Shown: positions 5,682 through 13,024 of the stretch, in pieces
Layout of the letters: each line of letters begins with the position of its first letter
Position numbering within the stretch: position 1 is the stretch's first letter
Source: Candidatus Rokuibacteriota bacterium
GTDB taxonomy: Bacteria > Methylomirabilota > Methylomirabilia > Rokubacteriales > CSP1-6
DNA: 13,670 bases
NCBI GenBank assembly: GCA_016206385.1
Contig: JACQRS010000248.1
Coordinates: 1-13,670, forward strand
Direction of reading: 5' to 3'
Position numbers and translations under genes: made by a program
The notes under the pieces: model-generated
What the model was told of the DNA's origin: nothing
Database searches by the model: none
What the model saw: only the letters and a program-made list of their open reading frames with translations

Positions 5682-7130
5682 ATGATGCTGACGCCTGAGT
5701 TCCTCCGCGAGCTGGCCCGGATCGTCGGGCCCGCCGGGGTCGTTGCCACCCCCGAAGGGCGCCTCACCTACGAGTGCGACATGCACACCTTCTACAAGGG
5801 GGCGCCCGACGCGGTGGCGCTTCCCACATCCGCCGAGCAGGTCGGCGAGGTCGTCCGGCTCTGCCTGAGGGAGGGCATTCCGGTCGTGCCCCGGGGCTCG
5901 GGGACGGGCGTCATCGGCGGGGCCATGGCGCCGCGGGGCGGGGTGATGGTCTCCACCACCCGGATGACCCGGACCTTTGAGGTGGACCTTTTGAACCGAT
6001 GCGCCACCGTCGAGCCGGGCGTGATCAATCTCCAGCTGACCCACGCCGTGAAGGACCGCGGGTACTTCTTCGCTCCGGATCCGTCCAGCCAGATGGTCTG
6101 CTCCATCGGAGGCAACTGCGCGACCAACGCTGGCGGCCCCCACTGCCTCAAGTATGGGATCACGGTGAACCACGTGCTCGGGCTCCAGGTCGTGACCGGG
6201 GCGGGGGAGCTGCTCTGGCTCGGCAGCAAAGCGCGCGAGCGGGTTGGCTACGACCTCACAGGCGTGATGGTCGGGTCCGAGGGGACCCTCGGCATCGTGA
6301 CCGCGGTCCGCGTGCGCCTGCTCCACCTCCCCGAGGCGGTCAAGACGATCCTGGCCGTTTTCTCCAGCGTCGAGGACGCCTCAGAGACTGTGTCGGCGAT
6401 CATCGCAGCGGGGATTATCGCGGCTGCACTCGAGTGCCTCGACGAGCCGGCGATCCGGGCCGTCGAGGAGGGGATCGGTGCTGGCTATCCTAAGGGCGCC
6501 GGCGCCGTGCTCCTCATCGAGCTTGACGGTCCCCGCGCCGAGATCGAGGCACAGGCCGAGAAGATCGTCGAGATCTGCCGGAGTCATCTGGCCCTCGAGA
6601 TCAGAGTCGCGCAGGATGAGGCCGAGCGGGAACTCCTTTGGAAGGGGCGGAAAGGGTTTGCCGGCGCCATCGGACGGCTGACGCGGAACTGGCTTCTCCA
6701 GGACGCCGTGGTCCCTCGCTCGAAACTCCCTCAGGCCATTCGGGCGCTGAACGCCATCTCCGCCCGTCACCGACTCCTGGTCGCGCACGTCTTTCACGCG
6801 GGCGACGGGAACCTTCACCCTATTATTTGCTACGACGCGGAGCAGCCCGGCGAGCTGGAGCGGGCGATGCAGGCCAACGAGGAGCTGCTTCGTGCCTGTA
6901 TCGCCATGGGCGGCAGCGTCACGGGCGAGCACGGCGTGGGAGTGGACAAGGCGGCCAACCTGCGCCTCCAGTACGGCGAGGCGGATCTCGCCTTCATGGC
7001 GCGGCTTCGCCAGGTCTTCGACCCCACGGGGATCATGAACCCCGGCAAGCTTCTGCCGTCCCACCCGGCCTGCGGCGAAACTCTGAGCGCCGTCCCACCG
7101 CAGTCTCTCCCCCAAGGCGCCTGGGTGTAG
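5682..7130 (+). CDS. glcD: Glycolate oxidase (D-2-hydroxyacid dehydrogenase) FAD-linked subunit GlcD
   Basis: The 482-residue flavoprotein oxidises glycolate to glyoxylate in the three-subunit GlcDEF complex; close relatives oxidise D-lactate. The PCMH-type FAD domain includes 'VVPRGSGTGVIGG' (68-80), 'SIGGNCATNAGG' and 'GYDLTGVMVGSEGTLGIV'. The C-terminal substrate domain carries 'HVFHAGDGNLHP' (369-380; H372 and H379 are the usual metal/substrate histidines), 'GEHGVG' at 415-420 and the closing 'FDPTGIMNPGKL'. About 25 poorly conserved residues follow. Length is close to E. coli GlcD (about 499). ATG 5682 and ATG 5685 are both possible; GAGG at 5673-5676 lies 5 or 8 bases upstream. The frame extends further upstream to 5598, but that stretch is hairpin sequence. 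The stop is 2 bases before the proposed glcE start. Confidence 0.9.
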   Translation: MMLTPEFLRELARIVGPAGVVATPEGRLTYECDMHTFYKGAPDAVALPTSAEQVGEVVRLCLREGIPVVPRGSGTGVIGGAMAPRGGVMVSTTRMTRTFEVDLLNRCATVEPGVINLQLTHAVKDRGYFFAPDPSSQMVCSIGGNCATNAGGPHCLKYGITVNHVLGLQVVTGAGELLWLGSKARERVGYDLTGVMVGSEGTLGIVTAVRVRLLHLPEAVKTILAVFSSVEDASETVSAIIAAGIIAAALECLDEPAIRAVEEGIGAGYPKGAGAVLLIELDGPRAEIEAQAEKIVEICRSHLALEIRVAQDEAERELLWKGRKGFAGAIGRLTRNWLLQDAVVPRSKLPQAIRALNAISARHRLLVAHVFHAGDGNLHPIICYDAEQPGELERAMQANEELLRACIAMGGSVTGEHGVGVDKAANLRLQYGEADLAFMARLRQVFDPTGIMNPGKLLPSHPACGETLSAVPPQSLPQGAWV

Positions 7131-7132
7131 CC

Positions 7133-8446
7133 GTGGCCGTGACAGCGGCTGCGCTGGGCGACACCCTGGAGAGCGTCGTCGGGCGCAACTACCTCATCAG
7201 CGATCCGCTTCGGCTCACGAGCTACGCGGTGGACGGGAGTGTTCCGAGATGGGTCGCGGCTCCGGGTCACGTGGAAGAGGTGGGCGCGCTCCTTCGCCTC
7301 GCGTTCGACGAGCGGCTCGCGGTGGTGCCGCGCGGCACGGGGGAGCGGATGGAGCTGGGCAACCTGCCTGGCCGGGTGGACCTCGTGCTGGACTGCTCGC
7401 GCCTCTCGGCCGAGGTCGCATACGAGCCCGACGACCTCACGATCACCGTTCGAGCTGGGCTCTCCCTGGAAGCGCTCTCGGCGCGGCTCGCTCCACGTCG
7501 GCAGTTCCTGCCGCTCGACCCCCTGGTCGGCAGCTCCCGCAGCCTGGGCGGCGTGGTGGCGACAAACGACTCGGGTCCGCTGCGCCTCCGCTACGGGACC
7601 GCGCGCGATTTGCTTCTGGGTGTACGCTTCGTCCAGGCGGACGGCACCGTCACCTTTGGCGGCGCCAGGGTCGTCAAGAGCGTCACCGGCTACGACATCC
7701 CGAAGCTCCTGGTCGGCTCGCTAGGAACACTCGGCATCCTGGTGGAGCTGACGCTCCGGCTCCACCCGATGGTGGAGGCCGAGGCCCACTGGCTGGTCAG
7801 CTTCCCGTCAGCGGAGCGGGCCGGGGCCTTCCTGGCCGGGATTGTCGACTCCGCCCTCCAGCCGAGCCGGCTCGAGCTGCTCAACGGCGAGGCCCTCATC
7901 GGGCTGGCACTCCCGCACGCCCCGGCTGCGGTGGCCGTGACGGTGGGGAGCGTGCCTCCCGCGGTCCGCTCCCAAGGCGAGGCGCTCCTCACCCTCGCTG
8001 CCCGCGACGGCGGGGAAGTACGCGCCTTGCCCGACGGCGGCCTCTGGCGGCGGCTCGGCCGGCTGCTCGCCGGCGCGCTGCTCGTCAAGGTAGTCACCGC
8101 TCCGGCGCTCACCGCTGAGATGCTTTCTTCCGTGGATGAGCTCGCCCGCGGCCTGGGCCTCAGGGCCCGGGTACTGGCCGAGGCCGGCGATGGCGTGCTT
8201 CACGTTGCTCTCACAGGCGACCTCTCCCCCGAGCAGTGGGAGCGCTCCGTGATTCTGCCGCTCAGGGACTGGGTCGGCCCTGAGGGAGGCAGCGTGGTCG
8301 TGGAAGCGGCCCCGCAACCGCTCAAGGCACGACTCGATGTCTGGGGCCCGATCGAGCCCGGGGTGCTGGCCGTGATGAGGCGGCTCAAGGCCGAGTTCGA
8401 CCCCCGCGGCATCCTGAACCCCGGACGCTTCGTTGACCGGATGTAG
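7133..8446 (+). CDS. glcE: Glycolate oxidase FAD-binding subunit GlcE
   Basis: This 437-residue protein is a second, more diverged FAD-type subunit. It has the PCMH layout: 'VVPRGTGERMELGNLP' where GlcD has its FAD loop, 'GSSRSLGGVVATNDSGPLRLRYGTARDLLLG' as the FAD-contact region, 'GYDIPKLLVGSLGTLGI' at about 186-202, and the terminal 'FDPRGILNPGRF'. The GlcD 'HVFHAGDGNLH' catalytic motif is absent, as expected for GlcE, which assists rather than duplicates GlcD. It is longer than E. coli GlcE (about 350 residues), the excess lying in a GlcD-like but degraded C-terminal region. The start is uncertain: GTG 7133 or GTG 7139, neither with a clear Shine-Dalgarno sequence. The 2-base gap from the glcD stop suggests translational coupling. 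glcF begins 4 bases after its stop. Confidence 0.82.
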   Translation: MAVTAAALGDTLESVVGRNYLISDPLRLTSYAVDGSVPRWVAAPGHVEEVGALLRLAFDERLAVVPRGTGERMELGNLPGRVDLVLDCSRLSAEVAYEPDDLTITVRAGLSLEALSARLAPRRQFLPLDPLVGSSRSLGGVVATNDSGPLRLRYGTARDLLLGVRFVQADGTVTFGGARVVKSVTGYDIPKLLVGSLGTLGILVELTLRLHPMVEAEAHWLVSFPSAERAGAFLAGIVDSALQPSRLELLNGEALIGLALPHAPAAVAVTVGSVPPAVRSQGEALLTLAARDGGEVRALPDGGLWRRLGRLLAGALLVKVVTAPALTAEMLSSVDELARGLGLRARVLAEAGDGVLHVALTGDLSPEQWERSVILPLRDWVGPEGGSVVVEAAPQPLKARLDVWGPIEPGVLAVMRRLKAEFDPRGILNPGRFVDRM

Positions 8447-8450
8447 CCCC

Positions 8451-9713
8451 ATGAAGCTCGGCGCGTTTGACCTCCCGGACCTGCCGGACCTGGACGGGAT
8501 TCGGGCCTGCGTTCACTGCGGTATCTGTCTTCCCCAGTGCCCGACCTACCGGGTGCTCGGAGAGGAGATGGACTCACCGCGGGGGCGGATCTACCTGATC
8601 CGGGCAGCCGCCGAGGGACGGGTGGGAATAACGGAGACCTTCACCCACCACCTGGATCTGTGCCTCGGGTGCCGGGCGTGTGAGACCGCTTGCCCGTCAG
8701 GGGTCCCTTTTGGCCGGCTCCTGGAGCAGACCCGCGGCCAGATCGAGCGGCACGGACATCGGCGACTCAGCCACCGGTTCTTGGCGGGCCTGACGCTCGG
8801 CCTGTTCCCGTATCCGGGGAGGCTGGCTCGGCTGCTGGCCATCGTCGCACTCTACCAGCACTCCGGACTCCAGCGTCTTGTGCGAGCCAGTGGCCTCCTT
8901 CGCCTCGCCCCTCGCCTGGCTGCCATGGAGGGGCTGCTCCCCCCGCTCGGTTCCTGGCGCGCTCGCGAGCTGCCCGAGCTGGTTCAAGCCACCGGTCGAA
9001 GGCGCGGTCGCGCCGGCCTGGTCCTGGGGTGCGTGCAGCGCTACTTCTTCCCTCGCGTCAACGAACTGACCGCCCGGCTCCTCTCGCTGGCGGGCTACGA
9101 GGTGCTGATTCCGCGGGACCAGGAGTGCTGCGGGGCCCTGCACCTGCACGCCGGGCGCCTCGACCAGGCCCGTCGGTTTGCGCGGGGCCTGATCGCTGCC
9201 TTCGACGGCGGGGTGGACCTCGTGGTAGCGAACGCAGCCGGGTGCGGGTCCGCCATGCGCGAGTACGGTCACTGGCTCGACGGGGACCCCCGGGCGCGGC
9301 AGTTCTCGCTGAGGGTGAGGGATATCTCGGAGCTTCTGGCCGACGCCGAGCTCCCGCTTCGCCCCATGGAGGTGACCGCCACCTATCACGATCCCTGCCA
9401 CCTGGCTCATGGCCAGCGGATCCGCCGGGAGCCACGCGCGCTCCTCAATCGGATCCCGGGCCTCACGCTGGTGGAGCTGGCCGAGAGCGACCTCTGCTGC
9501 GGGAGCGCCGGAATCTACAACCTCCTGGAGCGCGAGATGGCTGAGCGGCTCCTCGAGCTGAAGGTCAGCCGGATCGCCGAGACGGGGGCGCGGACCGTGG
9601 TGACCGGGAACCCCGGCTGCGTGCTCCAGATCGCCAGAGGCTGCCGGGAGCGCGGCCTCGCTGTGGAAGTGCTCCACCCGGTTGAGCTGCTCGCCCGGGC
9701 GCTTAGTTATTGA
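8451..9713 (+). CDS. glcF: Glycolate oxidase iron-sulfur subunit GlcF
   Basis: The 420-residue electron-transfer subunit has two N-terminal [4Fe-4S] motifs, C20-x2-C23-x2-C26-x3-C30 ('CVHCGICLPQCP') and C71-x2-C74-x2-C77-x3-C81 ('CLGCRACETACP'). Two CCG domains of the heterodisulfide-reductase type follow, with 'ECCGALHLHAG' (C226/C227) and 'LCCGSAGIYN' (C349/C350); 'TYHDPCHLAHGQ' is the linker typical between them. It takes electrons from GlcD/GlcE and probably passes them to the membrane quinone pool. Length matches E. coli GlcF (about 407). The N-terminus has a small LPD repeat (residues 8-13). ATG 8451 follows the glcE stop by 4 bases; the upstream in-frame GTG lies inside glcE and is unlikely. 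Confidence 0.92.
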   Translation: MKLGAFDLPDLPDLDGIRACVHCGICLPQCPTYRVLGEEMDSPRGRIYLIRAAAEGRVGITETFTHHLDLCLGCRACETACPSGVPFGRLLEQTRGQIERHGHRRLSHRFLAGLTLGLFPYPGRLARLLAIVALYQHSGLQRLVRASGLLRLAPRLAAMEGLLPPLGSWRARELPELVQATGRRRGRAGLVLGCVQRYFFPRVNELTARLLSLAGYEVLIPRDQECCGALHLHAGRLDQARRFARGLIAAFDGGVDLVVANAAGCGSAMREYGHWLDGDPRARQFSLRVRDISELLADAELPLRPMEVTATYHDPCHLAHGQRIRREPRALLNRIPGLTLVELAESDLCCGSAGIYNLLEREMAERLLELKVSRIAETGARTVVTGNPGCVLQIARGCRERGLAVEVLHPVELLARALSY

Positions 9714-9752
9714 GGGGGGTCGGGCACCCGCCGAAGGCGGGTTTCCCCTCAA
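9710..9752 (+). terminator. Two-tier hairpin at the glcF 3' end (possible terminator or processing site)
   Basis: An outer 8-bp stem pairs TTGAGGGG (9710-9717, overlapping the glcF stop) with CCCCTCAA (9745-9752). Within it, ACCCGCC (9726-9732) pairs with GGCGGGT (9736-9742) around GAA. Only a short TT follows the inner stem, so termination would be weak. The six G at 9714-9719 could pair instead with six C at 9757-9762, giving an alternative fold. The structure sits between glcF and the cupin and may lower expression of the downstream genes. Confidence 0.45.
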
Positions 9753-9808
9753 GACTCCCCCCGGCGGAACAAAACCGACCGGGGAACGCGACGTCAGGAG
9801 GGACAAGC

Positions 9809-10132
9809 GTGGGTAAGATTCGGGTGCGCGACCTCGCAACGTTTTCCCCGGACCGGATGGCGAAGGTGGCGGTGGCCTCGACGCCGCGGGTCCAGCTGGA
9901 TCTCTACTGCGTCGGACCCGGGCAGTCCCAGAAAGCGCACACCCACGCCGACCTCGATAAGATATACTACGTCCTGGAAGGCGCGGGCCGATTCTCCAGC
10001 GGTGGAGCGACGGAGACGCTCGGCGCGGGCGAGGCGCTGGTGGCTCCTGCAGGCGTGGAGCACGGGCTCGACAACCCCGGGCCCGACCGCTTGCTCGTGC
10101 TGGTGGTTGTGGCCCCACCGCCCAGTCACTGA
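9809..10132 (+). CDS. Small single-domain cupin protein
   Basis: The 107-residue protein is one cupin beta-barrel. Motif 1 is 'GQSQKAHTHADLDK' with H44 and H46; motif 2 is 'GEALVAPAGVEHGLDN', matching G-x5-P-x-G-x2-H-x3-N with H85. The usual glutamate of motif 1 falls on K51, with D50 beside it, so the metal site, if present, has three histidines and perhaps an aspartate. No catalytic role can be assigned; such proteins range from sugar or acid isomerases to sensors that bind small carboxylates. GTG 9809 is chosen because AGGAGG (9796-9801) lies 7 bases upstream. It sits between glcF and lutA, 11 bases before lutA, so it is likely co-transcribed with lutABC, and a role tied to hydroxyacid use is plausible but unproven. 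Confidence 0.83.
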   Translation: MGKIRVRDLATFSPDRMAKVAVASTPRVQLDLYCVGPGQSQKAHTHADLDKIYYVLEGAGRFSSGGATETLGAGEALVAPAGVEHGLDNPGPDRLLVLVVVAPPPSH

Positions 10133-10143
10133 GCCAAGCCCGA

Positions 10144-10884
10144 ATGGCGAACCCGGTCCGCGCGTCGCTCTTGGTCACCTGCCTGGTAGACCTCTTCTAT
10201 CCCGAAGTCGGGGTCGCTATGGTTCGCTTGCTTCGCCGCCTCGGGGTGAGCGTGGACTTTCCCTCCAATCAGACCTGCTGCGGGCTTCCCCTCTTCAACT
10301 CGGGCTATCACCAGGAAGCCGCCCGCGTGGCCCGGCGCACCGTGCGGCTCTTTGCCCACTCGGAGCACGTGGTGGTCCCTTCTGGCTCCTGCGCCTGGAT
10401 GGTGAAGAAGGAGTACCCGGGGCTCTTAAAAGACGACCCGGCGCTGGGCGCTCAGGCGGAGGGCCTGGGGAGCCGCACGTACGAGCTCTCTCAGTTCATC
10501 GTGAAGGTCCTCGGCGCTCCCGACATCGCGACCGATTTCCGCGGCCGGGTCACGTACCACGACTCGTGCCACCTGCTCCGCGGCCTCGGCGAGTCTCAGT
10601 CTCCCCGTCAGCTCCTGAGGCGGCTCCCCGGCGTTGAGCTGGTGGAGCTGCCCGGAGCGGATCAGTGCTGCGGCTTCGGCGGAAGCTTCTCGGTCCGGCT
10701 CCCCGACGTGTCGGCGGCGATCCTCAAAAAGAAGCTCGAAAACGCGGAGGCGACCGGGGCCGACTGCCTGGTCGCCTGCGATGCCGGCTGCCTCATGCAG
10801 ATGAGCGGCGGGCTCTCGCGCAAGGGATCGCGCGTCAGAGCGGTGCACCTCGCTCAGGTGCTCGCGGGGAGCGACAGCCGGTGA
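10144..10884 (+). CDS. lutA: L-lactate oxidation complex Fe-S subunit LutA (LldE/YkgE type)
   Basis: The 246-residue protein has two CCG (heterodisulfide-reductase-like) domains. The first has 'CLVDLFYPEVG' near the start, 'QTCCGLP' (C45/C46) and a distal 'GSCAWMV'. The second has 'TYHDSCHLLRGLG', 'QCCGFGGSFSV' (C175/C176) and 'ACDAGCLMQM'. This order, and the characteristic 'CCGxPxFNxG' segment, are those of LutA/LldE (B. subtilis LutA about 238 residues). With LutB and LutC it oxidises L-lactate to pyruvate in the cytoplasm, probably feeding electrons to a quinone. There is no strong Shine-Dalgarno sequence before ATG 10144; the 11-base gap from the cupin suggests readthrough translation. 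The stop overlaps the lutB start (GTGA). Confidence 0.92.
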   Translation: MANPVRASLLVTCLVDLFYPEVGVAMVRLLRRLGVSVDFPSNQTCCGLPLFNSGYHQEAARVARRTVRLFAHSEHVVVPSGSCAWMVKKEYPGLLKDDPALGAQAEGLGSRTYELSQFIVKVLGAPDIATDFRGRVTYHDSCHLLRGLGESQSPRQLLRRLPGVELVELPGADQCCGFGGSFSVRLPDVSAAILKKKLENAEATGADCLVACDAGCLMQMSGGLSRKGSRVRAVHLAQVLAGSDSR

Positions 10885-12290
10885 GCGTCGGCGAGCTGAA
10901 GGTCCCCTTCGTTGAGCGGGCCCATCGGGCCCTCAACGATCGCTTCCTCCAGGAGGCCCTGAACACCGCCACCACCCGCTTCATGACCCTCCGTCACGAG
11001 GCCTTTCAGGCGTTCCCGCAGGGAGAGGCGCTCAGAGAGCGCGCCCGGGAAATCAAGGAAGCCACCCTCCAGAAGCTCGATTTCTACCTGGAGCAGCTCG
11101 CCGACAACGTGGAAAGGCTGGGTGGCCATGTCCACTGGGCCGCCACGGGCGACGAGGCGCGGGGGATCATCCTCAGGCTGGCCCAAGAGCGCGGCGTGAA
11201 GCTGGTGGTCAAATCGAAGTCCATGGCCACAGAGGAGATCGAGCTGAACGAGGCGCTGGAGCACGCCGGGATCACGCCCGTGGAGACCGATCTCGGCGAG
11301 TACATCATCCAGCTCGCCCGGGAGAAGCCGTCCCACATCATCGCGCCCGCCATCCACAAAACGAAAGGGCAGGTGGCTGAGCTGTTCTCCCGTGAGCTGA
11401 AGCGACCGCTGGCGGCGGATCCCGAGGTGCTCACCAAGGTGGCCCGCGGCGAGCTTCGGGAGAAGTTCCTCCAGGCTGACATGGGGATCACCGGCGCCAA
11501 CTTCGCCGTCGCGGACACGGGGACGGTCGTGCTGATCACCAATGAGGGCAACGGCCGGCTGGTGACCACGCTGCCGCGAATCCACGTGGCGCTCATGGGG
11601 ATGGAGAAGGTGATCCCTTCCATGACCGACCTGATGGTGTTCCTCTCGATCCTTCCGCGGAGCGCCACTGGCCAGAAGATCTCCAGCTACGTGACGCTGG
11701 TGCGCGGCCCGCGCCGGCCGGGGGAGATGGACGGGCCCGAGGAGTTTCACCTGATCGTGATGGACAACGGCCGGTCGAGCCAGCTCGCCGGCACACTCAG
11801 GGAGGCGCTGTACTGCCTGAGGTGCGGTGCCTGCCTGAACGTCTGCCCGGTTTACCGTCAGATCGGTGGCCACGCCTACGGCTACACCTACTCGGGGCCC
11901 ATCGGGATCCTGCTGACGGCCATGCTCCACGGCAACCACGCGGTGAGAGACCTGGCCCACGCCTCATCGCTCTGCGGGGCCTGCCAGGAGGCGTGCCCGG
12001 TCAAGATCGACATCCCGCGGATGCTGATCGAGCTGAGAGAGCACCTCGATCGCGAGCGAATTGCGCCTTTGGCCGAGCGGCTGATCTTCAAGTCCTTTGC
12101 CCGGGTCTTGACGACCCCGGCCCTCTACCGTGTCCTGGGCCGCCTCGGGCGCCTGCTCCAGCGGCCGTTCGTGAAGGACGGGCGCCTCGGCGCCTTGCCT
12201 GTCTTCCTCAGGGGATGGACCGACCACCGGGACCTCCCGCCGGTGGCCGAGCGCTCGTTCAGGGAGCGGTGGCGCGAGCTGGAGCGGTGA
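10881..12290 (+). CDS. lutB: L-lactate oxidation complex LUD/ferredoxin-domain subunit LutB (LldF/YkgF type)
   Basis: This 469-residue subunit starts with a LUD domain, including 'MGITGANFAVADTGTVVLI' at 201-219, then has two [4Fe-4S] motifs: C312-x2-C315-x2-C318-x3-C322 ('CLRCGACLNVCP') and C365-x2-C368-x3-C372 ('CGACQEACP'). The latter shows C-x2-C-x3-C, its fourth ligand being uncertain by eye. Length and order match LutB (about 475). It is the core of the NAD-independent L-lactate dehydrogenase with LutA and LutC. GTG 10881 overlaps the lutA stop (GTGA), with GGGGAG 9 bases upstream. The frame is open further upstream inside lutA without support. The last ~90 residues are the poorly conserved C-terminal helical region. 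Confidence 0.93.
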   Translation: MSVGELKVPFVERAHRALNDRFLQEALNTATTRFMTLRHEAFQAFPQGEALRERAREIKEATLQKLDFYLEQLADNVERLGGHVHWAATGDEARGIILRLAQERGVKLVVKSKSMATEEIELNEALEHAGITPVETDLGEYIIQLAREKPSHIIAPAIHKTKGQVAELFSRELKRPLAADPEVLTKVARGELREKFLQADMGITGANFAVADTGTVVLITNEGNGRLVTTLPRIHVALMGMEKVIPSMTDLMVFLSILPRSATGQKISSYVTLVRGPRRPGEMDGPEEFHLIVMDNGRSSQLAGTLREALYCLRCGACLNVCPVYRQIGGHAYGYTYSGPIGILLTAMLHGNHAVRDLAHASSLCGACQEACPVKIDIPRMLIELREHLDRERIAPLAERLIFKSFARVLTTPALYRVLGRLGRLLQRPFVKDGRLGALPVFLRGWTDHRDLPPVAERSFRERWRELER

Positions 12291-13015
12291 CAACGCGCGC
12301 CCAGTTCATCCAGCGGGTGAGGGGGGAGATGGCGAAGACCCCCGGCCTGTTTGCCGCGCGGAGCGCTGACCGGCCCCAGGAGCCCGGAGCCCTGGCCGAG
12401 ACGATCAGGCGCCAGCTCGCCGAGCGGTGGCCGGCGGCCCTGGCAAGGTTCAGCGAGGAGTTCGAGCGCGTCGGTGGCGTCCTTTATCGTGTGGCGGATA
12501 TGGAAGAGGCGTGTGCCACGATCAGCCGGATCGCGAGGGAGCGGAGTGCGCAGCGGGTGGTCACCTGGGCGACCTCGGTCCTCGGTGCTGAGCTGGAACC
12601 CCGCTTGAGGGCTGGCGGGCTGGAGGTGGCCGGGGAAACCGCTGGGCTCCCGGGTGAAGCCGAGCGATCGAGGTTCAGGCACGCCAGCGCCCAAGCCGAC
12701 ATCGGTGTGACCGGAGCGGACCTGGCCGTCGCTGAAACCGGAAGCCTGGTTGTCCTCTCGGGTCCAGGCAAGGCCCGCTCGGCTTCCCTGCTGCCGCCGT
12801 ACCACGTCGCGGTCTTTGGCAAGGGCGCGCTGGTGGAGAGCCTGGAGCAGGTTGGGGTGATCTTCGAGGCCCTTCACCGGGACCCGGGCACCATGTCGGG
12901 GGCGTCCATCTCCTTCATCACCGGCCCGAGCCGCACCGCCGACATCGAGCTGACGCTGACCCGTGGCGTTCACGGACCCAGGGAGGTCCACGCCATCTTC
13001 GTCGAGTCGTTATAG
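12287..13015 (+). CDS. lutC: L-lactate oxidation complex LUD-domain subunit LutC (LldG/YkgG type)
   Basis: The 242-residue protein is a single LUD domain. 'IGVTGADLAVAETGSLVV' at 139-156 is the counterpart of the same motif in LutB, showing that the two share the fold. 'LLPPYHVAVFGKGALVESL' and the C-terminal 'SFITGPSRTADIELTLTRGVHGPRE' are strongly typical of LutC/LldG. Length equals B. subtilis LutC (about 240). It has no cysteine cluster of its own and is thought to complete the substrate site. GTG 12287 overlaps the lutB stop (GTGA). The frame is open far upstream inside lutB, which is a shadow. The order A-B-C is the classic one. No LutR-type (GntR) or lactate permease gene is seen in the window. 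Confidence 0.92.
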   Translation: MTTRAQFIQRVRGEMAKTPGLFAARSADRPQEPGALAETIRRQLAERWPAALARFSEEFERVGGVLYRVADMEEACATISRIARERSAQRVVTWATSVLGAELEPRLRAGGLEVAGETAGLPGEAERSRFRHASAQADIGVTGADLAVAETGSLVVLSGPGKARSASLLPPYHVAVFGKGALVESLEQVGVIFEALHRDPGTMSGASISFITGPSRTADIELTLTRGVHGPREVHAIFVESL

Positions 13016-13024
13016 GGACGCGCT

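Noticed and set aside
4482..6326. Very long open frame on the minus strand (614 codons) across korB and glcD
   Set aside because: It lies antisense to two well-identified genes, has the arginine/proline/histidine-rich composition expected of a shadow frame in GC-rich DNA, and shows no recognisable domain.
7131..7141. Search for a Shine-Dalgarno sequence to settle the glcE start
   Set aside because: Only a weak AAGGCG about 13 bases upstream is visible, which does not discriminate between GTG 7133 and GTG 7139, so no separate regulatory site is called.
8466..8495. Short repeat of GACCT(C/G)CCGGACCTG-like units at the start of glcF
   Set aside because: Explained by the LPDLPDLD coding stretch in the variable N-terminus; only two imperfect units, so not a separate repeat element.
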